From assembly GCA_017464225.1 (NCBI GenBank), contig JAFUDW010000199.1, forward strand, positions 1 to 11,558: a stretch of DNA of 11,558 nucleotides, written 5' to 3'. Source of the DNA: Clostridia bacterium. Its GTDB lineage: Bacteria; Bacillota_A; Clostridia; Christensenellales; Aristaeellaceae. Below the pieces are notes generated by a model, which searched no databases, had not been told where the DNA came from, and saw only the letters and a program-made list of their open reading frames with translations. This document shows positions 1-6,550 of this stretch, one piece after another; the first letter of the stretch is position 1; every line of letters begins with the position of its first letter. The position numbers were made by a program, and so were the translations under genes.

Positions 1-1650
1 CTGACTGGCCTCACCCCGGTTTTCGGCATGGTGGATACCCTGCACACCGGCAAATACATCGCCTATCTGTATTCCTCTTATACCAATAAAAACGACAGCC
101 GCCTGACCGATAAAAAGAAAATCGTGGTGCTGGGCGCCGGCCCCATCCGCATCGGCCAGGGCGTGGAGTTTGATTATTCCACCGTGCACGCCGTACAGAC
201 CATCCGGCGCGCGGGCTACGAAGCCATCATTATCAACAACAATCCCGAAACGGTGTCCACCGATTACACCACCGCCGACAAGCTGTACTTTGAGCCGCTG
301 ACGCCCGAGGACGTGATGGCCATCATCGATTTTGAGCAGCCCCAGGGCGTGATCGCCTCCCTGGGCGGCCAGACCGCCATCAACCTGGCCCAGCCGCTGA
401 TGGACCGCGGCGTGACCATCATCGGCACCGACTGCGCCGCCATCGAACGGGCTGAAAACCGGGACAGCTTTGAAAAGATCCTGCTGGCGCTGGGCATTCC
501 CCAGCCCAAGGGCCGCGCCGTCACCAACATTGAGGACGGCGTGGCGGCGGCCGAAGAAATCGGCTATCCTGTGCTTGTGCGCCCCAGCTTTGTGCTGGGC
601 GGCCGCGCCATGCAGATCGTCGCCAACGAATCCCAGCTGCGCAAGTACCTGAAATCGGCTGTGGAGATCGACGCCGACAAGCCCGTGCTGGTGGATAAGT
701 ACATCCAGGGCAAGGAGGTGGAGGTGGACGCCATCTGCGACGGGCTGGACGTGTTCGTTCCCGGCATCATGGAGCTGGTGGAGCGCACGGGCATCCACAG
801 CGGCGACTCCATCAGCGTATACCCCACCTTCTCGATCTCCGACAAGGTAAAGGGCGTCATCCTGCAATACGCCAAAAAGCTGGGGCTGGGCATCGGCATC
901 CGCGGTCTGTACAACATCCAGTTCATCGTGGACAGGCAGGAAAACGTATATATCATTGAGGTCAATCCGCGCTCCTCCCGCACGGTGCCCTTCCTCAGCA
1001 AGGCCACGGGCTACAGCCTGGCCGATATCGCCACCGAGGTCATCCTGGGCAAAACGCTCAAGGAGCAGGGGATTTTCTGCCTGTATCCCGAGGAGAAGAA
1101 GCGCTTTTATGTAAAGGTGCCGGTATTCTCTTTCAATAAGATCAAGGGCCTGGACGTATACCTTTCTCCCGAAATGAAATCCACCGGCGAGGCCATCGGC
1201 TACGATGACAAGCTGAACCGCGCCCTGTACAAAGCGCTGCAGGCTGCCGGCATGCGGCTTCAAAACTACGGCACGGTATTCGCCACCCTGGCAGGCCGGG
1301 ACAAAGAGGAAGCGCTGCCGCTGATCCGCCGGTTCTACAACCTGGGCTTCAATATCCAGGCCACCGAGGGCACGGCCCGGTACTTCAAGGAACACGGCAT
1401 CCGCACCCACGTGCTGCGCAAGATCAGCGAAGGCAGCCAGGAGATCCCCGACGCCATCCGGCAGGGTCACCTGGCCTATGTGATCAACACCCGGAACGTG
1501 GGACAATTGGATCAGGCCACCGACGGCGCCGAGATCCGCCGCCTTGCCACCGAAAACAACGTGACCATTTTCACCTCGCTGGATACCGTGCGCGTGCTGC
1601 TGGACGTGCTGGAGGAAACCACGCTGACCATTTCGACCATCGACGCCTGA
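1..1650 (+). CDS. carB: Carbamoyl-phosphate synthase large chain, C-terminal half (5' partial)
   Basis: The reading frame is open from base 1, so the gene begins upstream and the ATG at 28 is internal. The 549 visible residues cover the second synthetase half, which phosphorylates carbamate to carbamoyl phosphate, and the C-terminal regulatory domain. The second half opens with the nucleotide-binding motif VLGAGPIRIGQG (about bases 127-162). The ATP-grasp core follows, with the metal-binding signature EVNPRSSRTVPF at about 958-993. The last 130 or so residues (from about 1270) match the MGS-like allosteric domain that binds nucleotide effectors in this family. The C-terminal length agrees with full-length CarB. 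It is the first visible gene of the pyr operon, 20 bases before the pyrK ATG. Its carA partner and any pyr attenuator would lie upstream. Confidence 0.97.
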   Translation: MTGLTPVFGMVDTLHTGKYIAYLYSSYTNKNDSRLTDKKKIVVLGAGPIRIGQGVEFDYSTVHAVQTIRRAGYEAIIINNNPETVSTDYTTADKLYFEPLTPEDVMAIIDFEQPQGVIASLGGQTAINLAQPLMDRGVTIIGTDCAAIERAENRDSFEKILLALGIPQPKGRAVTNIEDGVAAAEEIGYPVLVRPSFVLGGRAMQIVANESQLRKYLKSAVEIDADKPVLVDKYIQGKEVEVDAICDGLDVFVPGIMELVERTGIHSGDSISVYPTFSISDKVKGVILQYAKKLGLGIGIRGLYNIQFIVDRQENVYIIEVNPRSSRTVPFLSKATGYSLADIATEVILGKTLKEQGIFCLYPEEKKRFYVKVPVFSFNKIKGLDVYLSPEMKSTGEAIGYDDKLNRALYKALQAAGMRLQNYGTVFATLAGRDKEEALPLIRRFYNLGFNIQATEGTARYFKEHGIRTHVLRKISEGSQEIPDAIRQGHLAYVINTRNVGQLDQATDGAEIRRLATENNVTIFTSLDTVRVLLDVLEETTLTISTIDA

Positions 1651-1670
1651 CCCGCCGTTTGAACAGAAGT

Positions 1671-2405
1671 ATGAAACAATCGATTTTTACCGTCACAGAA
1701 AACGCGCCCCTGACCTCCGCCGTATACCGCATGCGGCTTGCCGGCGATACCAAAGACGTCGCCGCGCCGGGGCAATTTGTCAATATCAGGCTGGAGGGCC
1801 TGTATCTGCGGCGGCCCATATCGGTATGCGACGCCGTGGACGGCTGCCTGACGCTGATCTATAAAGCGGTGGGACGGGGCACCGAACGCATGGCGTCCAT
1901 GCGGCCCGGAGAGCGGCTGGATATCCTCACCGGCCTGGGCAACGGCTACAGCCTGGAGGGCAGCGGGGATCATCCGCTGCTGCTGGGCGGCGGCGTGGGC
2001 GTGCCCCCGCTGTACCTGCTGGCCAAGCGGCTGATCGCCCAGGGAAAACAGCCCCAAGCCGTACTGGGCTTTAATACGGCCGGCGAGGCGTTTTACGCGG
2101 AGGAGTTTGACGCCTTGGGCTGCCGCGTAACGCTCGTCACCGCCGACGGCAGCCTTGGCGCGCGCGGCTTTGTCACCGACGCGCTGCCGAATGATTATAC
2201 CTATTATTACGCCTGCGGGCCGTTGCCCATGCTGAAAGCGGTGTACCGCGCCTGCAAAGGAAGCGGCCAGTTCAGCCTAGAGGAGCGGATGGGCTGCGGC
2301 TTTGGCGCCTGTATGGGCTGCAGCATTCAGACGGCGGACGGTCCCCGGCGCGTATGCAAGGACGGCCCGGTTTTCAATAAGGAGGCGCTGCTGTGGAACG
2401 ACTGA
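1671..2405 (+). CDS. pyrK: Dihydroorotate dehydrogenase B, electron-transfer subunit
   Basis: This is the FAD and [2Fe-2S] subunit that passes electrons from the FMN of PyrD to NAD+. In the 244-residue product the FAD-binding motif RRPIS is at residues 47-51 and the pyridine-nucleotide loop GGGVGVPPL at 106-114. An ACGP motif sits near 181-184. The iron-sulfur cysteines are C209, C214, C217 and C229 (C-x4-C-x2-C-x11-C), typical of PyrK. I chose ATG 1671; an in-frame TTG at 1659 would add four residues. Neither has a strong ribosome site, so translation may depend on coupling with carB, which ends at 1650. The 3' end overlaps pyrD by 13 bases, fitting a stoichiometric PyrD2K2 complex. Confidence 0.95.
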   Translation: MKQSIFTVTENAPLTSAVYRMRLAGDTKDVAAPGQFVNIRLEGLYLRRPISVCDAVDGCLTLIYKAVGRGTERMASMRPGERLDILTGLGNGYSLEGSGDHPLLLGGGVGVPPLYLLAKRLIAQGKQPQAVLGFNTAGEAFYAEEFDALGCRVTLVTADGSLGARGFVTDALPNDYTYYYACGPLPMLKAVYRACKGSGQFSLEERMGCGFGACMGCSIQTADGPRRVCKDGPVFNKEALLWND

Positions 2406-3301
2406 ACGTGAACCTGTGCGGCATTCCCCTCAGCAACCCGGTGATCCCGGCCAGCGGCACCTTCGGCTATGGGCACGAGTTCGCCTCGCTCTACGATATC
2501 AATATCCTGGGCACCTTCTCCTTCAAGGGCACTACCCGGAAGCCGCGCTTTGGCAACCCCACGCCCCGCATCGCCGAGTGCCCTTCGGGCATGATCAACG
2601 CCGTGGGCCTGCAGAACCCCGGCGTCAGCAAGGTGATCAGCGAGGAGCTTCCCCGGCTGAAAGCCTGCTTTCACAAGCCGGTCATGGCCAATGTCAGCGG
2701 GTTTTCGGTGGAGGATTACGCCTATACCTGTCAGCTGCTGGACAGGGAGCCGCAAGTAGGCTGGCTGGAGGTCAATATCAGCTGCCCCAACGTGCACGGC
2801 GGCGGCATGAGCTTCGGCACCGATCCCGCCGCCGCCGCGGCGGTAACACGGGCGGTCAAACAGGTGACCGCCAAACCGGTGATCGTCAAGCTTTCCCCCA
2901 ATGTGACCGATATCGTTTCCATCGCCAAGGCCTGCCAGGACGCGGGCGCCGACGGCATCAGCCTGATCAACACGCTGCTGGGCATGCGCATCGATCTGAA
3001 AACCCGCCGCCCGGTGATCGCCAATACCATGGGCGGCCTTTCGGGCCCCGCCATCTTCCCGGTGGCGCTGCGCATGGTCTACCAGGTGGCAAAGGCCGTA
3101 TCGATTCCCGTGGTGGGCATGGGCGGCGTGAGCAGCGCCGAGGACGTGATCGAGATGCTGCTGGCCGGGGCCACGGCGGTGGAGGTGGGCGCAGCCAACC
3201 TGGTGAATCCCTGGATCTGCCAGGATATCATTGAAGCCCTGCCCCAAGCCATGGACAAATATGGGATCAAAACACTGAATGAAATCATCGGAGGTGCCTG
3301 A
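2393..3301 (+). CDS. pyrD: Dihydroorotate dehydrogenase B, catalytic subunit (class 1B)
   Basis: This enzyme oxidises dihydroorotate to orotate with FMN in the cytosol, handing electrons to PyrK. The product has 302 residues. The start is GTG at 2393, supported by GGAGG at 2381-2385, inside the end of pyrK. The N-terminal loop SGTFGYG is at residues 21-27. The catalytic cysteine of class 1 enzymes is C131 in NISCPNVHGGG. FMN-binding elements GLSGPAI (215-221) and GMGGVSSAED (242-251) are present. A cysteine base, rather than serine, and the adjacent pyrK identify the NAD-linked 1B type. Length is normal and I see no defect. The stop lies two bases before the pyrF start. Confidence 0.96.
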   Translation: MERLNVNLCGIPLSNPVIPASGTFGYGHEFASLYDINILGTFSFKGTTRKPRFGNPTPRIAECPSGMINAVGLQNPGVSKVISEELPRLKACFHKPVMANVSGFSVEDYAYTCQLLDREPQVGWLEVNISCPNVHGGGMSFGTDPAAAAAVTRAVKQVTAKPVIVKLSPNVTDIVSIAKACQDAGADGISLINTLLGMRIDLKTRRPVIANTMGGLSGPAIFPVALRMVYQVAKAVSIPVVGMGGVSSAEDVIEMLLAGATAVEVGAANLVNPWICQDIIEALPQAMDKYGIKTLNEIIGGA

Positions 3302-3303
3302 CT

Positions 3304-4002
3304 GTGGCAAAAGACGTAATCATCGCCTGCGATTTTGACAGCGCGGCAAAAACCTATGCTTTTCTGGATCGGTTCACCGGGCGCAAGCCCTTCGTCAAGA
3401 TCGGCATGGAGCTCTTCTACGCCGAGGGCCCGGAGATCGTGCGGCAAATCAAGGCCCGCGGACATCGCATCTTTCTGGACCTCAAGCTGCATGACATCCC
3501 CAACACCGTTAAAAAGGCCATGGCCGTGCTGAGCAATCTGGATGTGGACATCTGCAATCTGCACGCCGCGGGCACCATTCCCATGATGGAGGCGGCGCTG
3601 GAGGGCCTGACCCGGCCCGACGGCACAAGGCCGCTGCTGATCGCTGTGACCCAATTGACCTCCACCGACCAGGCGCATATGGAAAACGATCTGCTGATCC
3701 ATAGCCCCATCGACCAGGTGGTGCTGCACTACGCGCAGAACGCCCGCAGCGCCGGGCTGGACGGCGTGGTATGCTCGCCCCTGGAAGCCGGAAAGGTCCA
3801 CGCCGCCTGCGGCGAGGCCTTCCTCACCGTGACCCCCGGCGTGCGCTTTGCAGACGGCGACGCCGGCGACCAGAAGCGCGTCACCACGCCGGCCCGCGCC
3901 CGGGAGCTGGGCAGCGATTACATCGTGGTGGGCCGCCCCATCACGGCGTCCGTCGATCCGGCGGCGGCATACGAAAGATGCTTGAAAGAATTTTTAGGAT
4001 AA
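3304..4002 (+). CDS. pyrF: Orotidine 5'-phosphate decarboxylase
   Basis: It decarboxylates OMP to UMP, the last step of the pathway. The 232-residue product is a normal short (group I) TIM barrel. The catalytic Lys-Asp network is seen in DLKLHDIPNT (residues 59-68), with D10 in the ACDF strand and K32 in VKIG. Phosphate-binding elements are TPGVR (177-181) and VVGRPIT (208-214). The start is GTG at 3304 with CGGAGGTG at 3289-3296 as ribosome site. Only two bases separate it from the pyrD stop, so coupling is likely. A 33-base gap to pyrE is the largest intergenic space in this part of the operon. Confidence 0.97.
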   Translation: MAKDVIIACDFDSAAKTYAFLDRFTGRKPFVKIGMELFYAEGPEIVRQIKARGHRIFLDLKLHDIPNTVKKAMAVLSNLDVDICNLHAAGTIPMMEAALEGLTRPDGTRPLLIAVTQLTSTDQAHMENDLLIHSPIDQVVLHYAQNARSAGLDGVVCSPLEAGKVHAACGEAFLTVTPGVRFADGDAGDQKRVTTPARARELGSDYIVVGRPITASVDPAAAYERCLKEFLG

Positions 4003-4035
4003 CTTTTCTCCCCGCACAGAAAGGAGTTCACCGCC

Positions 4036-4668
4036 ATGGAAAAGACCATCGCCCGCGATCTGCTTAAAATCCACGCCGTTTTCTTTCGGCCGGACGCGCC
4101 CTTCACCTGGGCCAGCGGCATCAAAAGCCCGGTATACTGCGACAACCGCCTGACGCTCACCGCGCCCGAAGTGCGTACCGACGTGGAAAACGGCCTTGCG
4201 CGGCTGATCCGGGAAAACTATCCCGAGGCCGAGGTGCTGATGGGCACCTCCACGGCGGGCATCGCCCACGCCGCCATCACCGGGCATATCCTGGGCCTGC
4301 CCATGGGGTACGTGCGCTCGGGCGCTAAGGATCACGGCCGCCAGAACCAGATCGAGGGCAGGCTGGAGCCCGGCCAGAAGGTGGTGGTGGTGGAAGACCT
4401 GATCTCCACCGGCGGCAGCGTGATCGAGGTGGTCAACGTGCTTCGGGAAGCCGGCGCCGCGGTGCTGGGCATCGTATCCATTTTCACCTACGGCATGCAA
4501 AAGGGCATCGAGCGCCTGGCCGCCGCCAACGTGAAAAACATCAGCCTGACCAATTTTGACGTGATCGCCCAGGTAGCCGCCGAGGAAGGGTATATCCAGC
4601 CCGCCGATATCGCCCGCCTGATCGCCTTCCGCAACAACCCTGCCGATGAAAGCTGGATCAAATCATGA
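4036..4668 (+). CDS. pyrE: Orotate phosphoribosyltransferase
   Basis: It joins orotate to PRPP to give OMP, the substrate of the PyrF encoded just upstream. The 210-residue product shows the type I PRTase PRPP motif VVVVEDLISTGGS at residues 116-128. The mobile catalytic loop region is around YVRSGAKDHGR (92-102), and the orotate-side segment runs through FTWASGIKSPVY (23-34). The start is ATG 4036 with AAAGGAG at 4020-4026. The stop overlaps the pyrB start by four bases (ATGA at 4665-4668), a typical coupling arrangement. Confidence 0.96.
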   Translation: MEKTIARDLLKIHAVFFRPDAPFTWASGIKSPVYCDNRLTLTAPEVRTDVENGLARLIRENYPEAEVLMGTSTAGIAHAAITGHILGLPMGYVRSGAKDHGRQNQIEGRLEPGQKVVVVEDLISTGGSVIEVVNVLREAGAAVLGIVSIFTYGMQKGIERLAAANVKNISLTNFDVIAQVAAEEGYIQPADIARLIAFRNNPADESWIKS

Positions 4669-5735
4669 TGAGAAGCCTGATTGATATTCTGGATCTGTCA
4701 GTAGAGGAAATCGACGGCCTGATCGCCACCGCGCTGGACATCATCGATCATCCCGAAAGCTATGCCGACGCCTGCCGCGGCAAGCAGCTGGCAGCGCTGT
4801 TTTTTGAGCCCTCCACCCGCACAAGGCTGAGCTTTGAATCAGCCATGCTGGCGCTGGGCGGGCAGACGCTTTCGGTGCCAGGCGCGGCGCTGAGCTCTGC
4901 CGCCAAGGGCGAAAGCATTGCCGATACCGCCAAAACGGTGAGCTGCTACGCCGATATCATCGCCATCCGCCACCCTCAGGACGGCGCGGCGCTGGTGGCC
5001 GCCCAGAACGCCTGGATCCCGGTCATCAACGCCGGGGACGGCGGTCATCATCACCCCACCCAAACGCTGGCCGACCTGCTCACCATCCGCCGGGAGAAGG
5101 GCCGCTTCGATCATCTGACCGTGGGCATCTGCGGCGATTTGAAATACGGCCGCACGGTGCACAGCCTGATGGCGGCCATGGGCCGTTACCCGGACGTGCG
5201 CTTTGTGCTGATATCGCCCAACGCCCTGCGCGTGCCCGATTACGTGACCGACCAGCTGCAGCAGAAGGGGATCCCCTACCAGGAGACCGCCTCGCTGGAG
5301 GACGCGCTGCCCACGCTGGACATCCTGTACATGACGCGCATCCAGCGCGAGCGCTTTTTCGATCCCGCGCTGTACGAGGCGCTGAAGGACAGCTATATCC
5401 TCACCGCCGATAAAATGCAGCTGGCCCGGCCTGATCTGTGCGTCATGCATCCTCTCCCCCGGGTCAACGAAATCAGCGTAGCCGTGGACAGCGATCCCCG
5501 GGCCTGCTATTTCAAGCAGATGTACAATGGCAAGATCATGCGCATGGCGCTGATCCTGAAGCTGCTGAACGATCATTCGGCCCCGGCGCCCCAGCCCACG
5601 ATATACCGTCATCTGCGCTGCGCCAATCCCCGCTGCGTCAGCCAGACCGAGCAGGAGCTCGCCCCCGCCTTCCTGCGCGTCCCCGGCGAGCGCGAAGCTT
5701 ACCGCTGCCTCTATTGCGAAATGCTGGCCCACTGA
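4665..5735 (+). CDS. pyrB: Aspartate carbamoyltransferase catalytic chain fused to a PyrI-like zinc module
   Basis: It condenses carbamoyl phosphate with aspartate. The first 305 or so of 356 residues are a standard ATCase catalytic chain. STRTR (50-54) binds carbamoyl phosphate, K81 sits in the SSAAKGES loop, HPTQ is at 130-133, TRIQRERF at 224-231 and HPLPRVNEI at 262-270. After a proline-rich linker (about 306-314) comes a tail with C319, C324, C348 and C351. That spacing, C-x4-C-x23-C-x2-C, equals the structural zinc site of the E. coli PyrI regulatory chain, and the flanking residues also resemble it (CxNxxC, CxYCE). The nucleotide-binding part of PyrI is absent. ATG 4665 overlaps the pyrE stop; ATG 4668 is an alternative. 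It is the last gene of the operon. Confidence 0.95.
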   Translation: MMRSLIDILDLSVEEIDGLIATALDIIDHPESYADACRGKQLAALFFEPSTRTRLSFESAMLALGGQTLSVPGAALSSAAKGESIADTAKTVSCYADIIAIRHPQDGAALVAAQNAWIPVINAGDGGHHHPTQTLADLLTIRREKGRFDHLTVGICGDLKYGRTVHSLMAAMGRYPDVRFVLISPNALRVPDYVTDQLQQKGIPYQETASLEDALPTLDILYMTRIQRERFFDPALYEALKDSYILTADKMQLARPDLCVMHPLPRVNEISVAVDSDPRACYFKQMYNGKIMRMALILKLLNDHSAPAPQPTIYRHLRCANPRCVSQTEQELAPAFLRVPGEREAYRCLYCEMLAH

Positions 5736-5794
5736 CGCACGGCTAAACGCCGGTCTTTCTCATCCCGTCCCGTGCTCCCCGGCCATGCGCGCTC

Positions 5795-5823
5795 TTGACA
5801 AATCCATCCGCTTGCGGTATGAT
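5795..5823 (+). promoter_or_regulatory. Sigma-70 type promoter of the tRNA-Ser locus
   Basis: A consensus -35 box TTGACA at 5795-5800 and a -10 box TATGAT at 5818-5823 are separated by exactly 17 bases. The predicted start (about 5830) falls just before tRNA half copy A at 5837. This is therefore likely the native tRNA-Ser promoter, now 379 bases upstream of the intact tRNA. No comparably good promoter is seen directly in front of copy C. Confidence 0.8.
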
Positions 5824-5836
5824 ACACCATGGCCGT

Positions 5837-5878
5837 GGAGGTGTATCGAAGTGGTCATAACGGCCCTGACTCGAAATC
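5837..5878 (+). pseudogene. tRNA-Ser(CGA) 5' half, copy A
   Basis: These 42 bases are identical to bases 6202-6243 of the intact tRNA, from the acceptor 5' strand through the anticodon loop. The match then stops: TCAGG, which should close the anticodon stem, is replaced by TCGTT. No T-arm or acceptor 3' strand follows. Because it sits 13 bases after the promoter -10 box, it is most simply the original 5' half of the host gene, displaced from its 3' half by insertion. Confidence 0.85.
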
Positions 5879-6019
5879 GTTCCGACTGTTTGGAACGCCC
5901 TCTGGCGAAACCCCTTATTTTTCAAGGCTTCCCGGGCCTTGAAAAGGTTAGAATCTCTTGCTTTCTCTCCTGATTTTCTCTCCAATTTCCAGAGGGTAAA
6001 TCAGGTCGAAATATCATTT
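5879..6019 (+). repeat. Spacer 1 of the tRNA-half tandem array (141 bases)
   Basis: This non-coding spacer lies between tRNA halves A and B. It starts with a small inverted repeat CGTTCC/GGAACG (from 5878). It then carries the CCTT-N7-AAGG motif at 5913-5927, with a longer stem TTTTCAAGG/CCTTGAAAA within 5919-5945. Two TTCTCTCC repeats follow at 5963-5970 and 5976-5983. Spacer 2 has the same elements at the same distances, so the two are diverged copies of one unit. Confidence 0.75.
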
Positions 6020-6061
6020 GGAGCAGTATCGAAGTGGTCATAACGGCCCTGACTCGAAATC
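6020..6061 (+). pseudogene. tRNA-Ser 5' half, copy B (variant acceptor stem)
   Basis: From TATCGAAG onward these bases equal copies A and C up to ...CGAAATC, but the acceptor strand reads GGAGCAG instead of GGAGGTG. That strand cannot pair properly with the CGCCTCC 3' strand of the intact gene. No 3' half follows; the next bases are GATCC. It is a non-functional fragment, perhaps from a tRNA-Ser gene of another host. Confidence 0.85.
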
Positions 6062-6201
6062 GATCCATTCACGCGGCACTCCCTTTTCGGAAACCCTTGA
6101 TTGATAAGGCTTTCCGGATGCCCCCGGGCGAAAGTGGGGCAAAGTTCTCTCCAAAAGTTCTCTCCTTTTTCCGGGAGACGATTTTGGGGTGAAATACACC
6201 T
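6062..6201 (+). repeat. Spacer 2 of the tRNA-half tandem array (140 bases)
   Basis: It is a homologue of spacer 1. The palindrome CGGAAACCCTT-N7-AAGGCTTTCCG is at 6088-6116, better preserved than in spacer 1. AGTTCTCTCC occurs at 6143-6152 and 6156-6165. As in spacer 1, CCTT lies 50 bases before the first TTCTCTCC, and 36 bases separate the last repeat from the next tRNA half. No open reading frame of its own is seen. Confidence 0.75.
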
Positions 6202-6290
6202 GGAGGTGTATCGAAGTGGTCATAACGGCCCTGACTCGAAATCAGGTAGGGTGAAAGCCCTCGTGGGTTCGAATCCCACCGCCTCCGCCA
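6202..6290 (+). tRNA. tRNA-Ser(CGA)
   Basis: This is a complete 89-base class II tRNA. Acceptor strands are GGAGGTG (6202-6208) and CGCCTCC (6280-6286), with discriminator G and encoded CCA at 6288-6290. The anticodon arm is CCTGA-CTCGAAA-TCAGG, giving anticodon CGA, which reads UCG serine codons. A long variable arm (AGGGTGAAAGCCCT) and a T arm GTGGG-TTCGAAT-CCCAC are present. The 5' half is repeated twice upstream. The gene serves as the attachment site for the element to the right. Confidence 0.95.
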
Positions 6291-6296
6291 TCGCCC

Positions 6297-6330
6297 AACC
6301 CGCATGAAACCCAGTGTTCATGCGGGTTTT
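6297..6330 (+). terminator. Rho-independent terminator of tRNA-Ser
   Basis: A perfect 12-base stem AACCCGCATGAA/TTCATGCGGGTT with an 8-base loop is followed by a T run. It begins six bases after the tRNA CCA and points in the tRNA direction. Confidence 0.85.
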
Positions 6331-6339
6331 CACGTTTTT

Positions 6340-6372
6340 GGGGCCGCTTTTCCTGTTCGAACTTACGGCCCC
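6340..6372. repeat. GC-rich inverted repeat between tRNA terminator and integrase arm sites
   Basis: GGGGCCG at 6340-6346 and CGGCCCC at 6366-6372 form a 7-base inverted repeat around a 19-base loop. It has no T run, so it is unlikely to be a terminator. It may be part of the element's att region. No gene is seen between 6331 and 6550. Confidence 0.35.
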
Positions 6373-6406
6373 GTCGCCGCTTTCTTTTTGCCGTTTTGCC
6401 CCTTTC

Positions 6407-6443
6407 AGGAGAGAACTCGGAAGAGAACTGAGGAGAGAACTCG
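6407..6443 (+). repeat. Three direct repeats, probable integrase arm-type sites
   Basis: GAGAACT occurs at 6411-6417, 6423-6429 and 6435-6441, exactly 12 bases apart; the outer copies share AGGAGAGAACTCG. They lie between the tRNA attachment site and the 3' end of the integrase gene, where arm-binding sites of tyrosine recombinases usually are. The complementary form AGTTCTCTCC appears twice in spacer 2 on the other side of the tRNA. Confidence 0.6.
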
Positions 6444-6513
6444 CAATCGGCTGAAACCGTTGTCCTGCCTGGGTTTGCGGGCCCTGTCCGCATTCGTCCG
6501 CTGCACAAAATCG

Positions 6514-6531
6514 CTTCAAAAACAGCTGTTT
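6514..6531. repeat. Palindromic 18-base repeat, copy downstream of int
   Basis: CTTCAAAAACAGCTGTTT is here and again, identical, at 8108-8125. This copy extends to the 16-base perfect palindrome AAAAACAGCTGTTTTT (6518-6533). It lies 20 bases beyond the integrase stop. It could be a weak bidirectional terminator or a protein-binding site. Confidence 0.7.
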
Positions 6532-6550
6532 TTCTTGCATTTTTGGATTC

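Noticed and set aside
2327..3310. Long - strand frame opposite pyrD
   Set aside because: It is a shadow of a GC-rich gene with full family motifs on the + strand.
5743..5765. pyr operon terminator after pyrB
   Set aside because: Only a 4-base stem (CGGC/GCCG) with a poor T run is seen, too weak to call.
5837..6061. Copies A and B as functional tRNAs
   Set aside because: The anticodon stem is broken after CGAAATC, and the T arm and acceptor 3' strand are absent.
5837..6290. CRISPR array
   Set aside because: Only three repeats that are tRNA halves, with spacers homologous to each other; no cas genes.
6101..6307. Small frames crossing tRNA-Ser on both strands
   Set aside because: They are the usual spurious translations of a tRNA gene.
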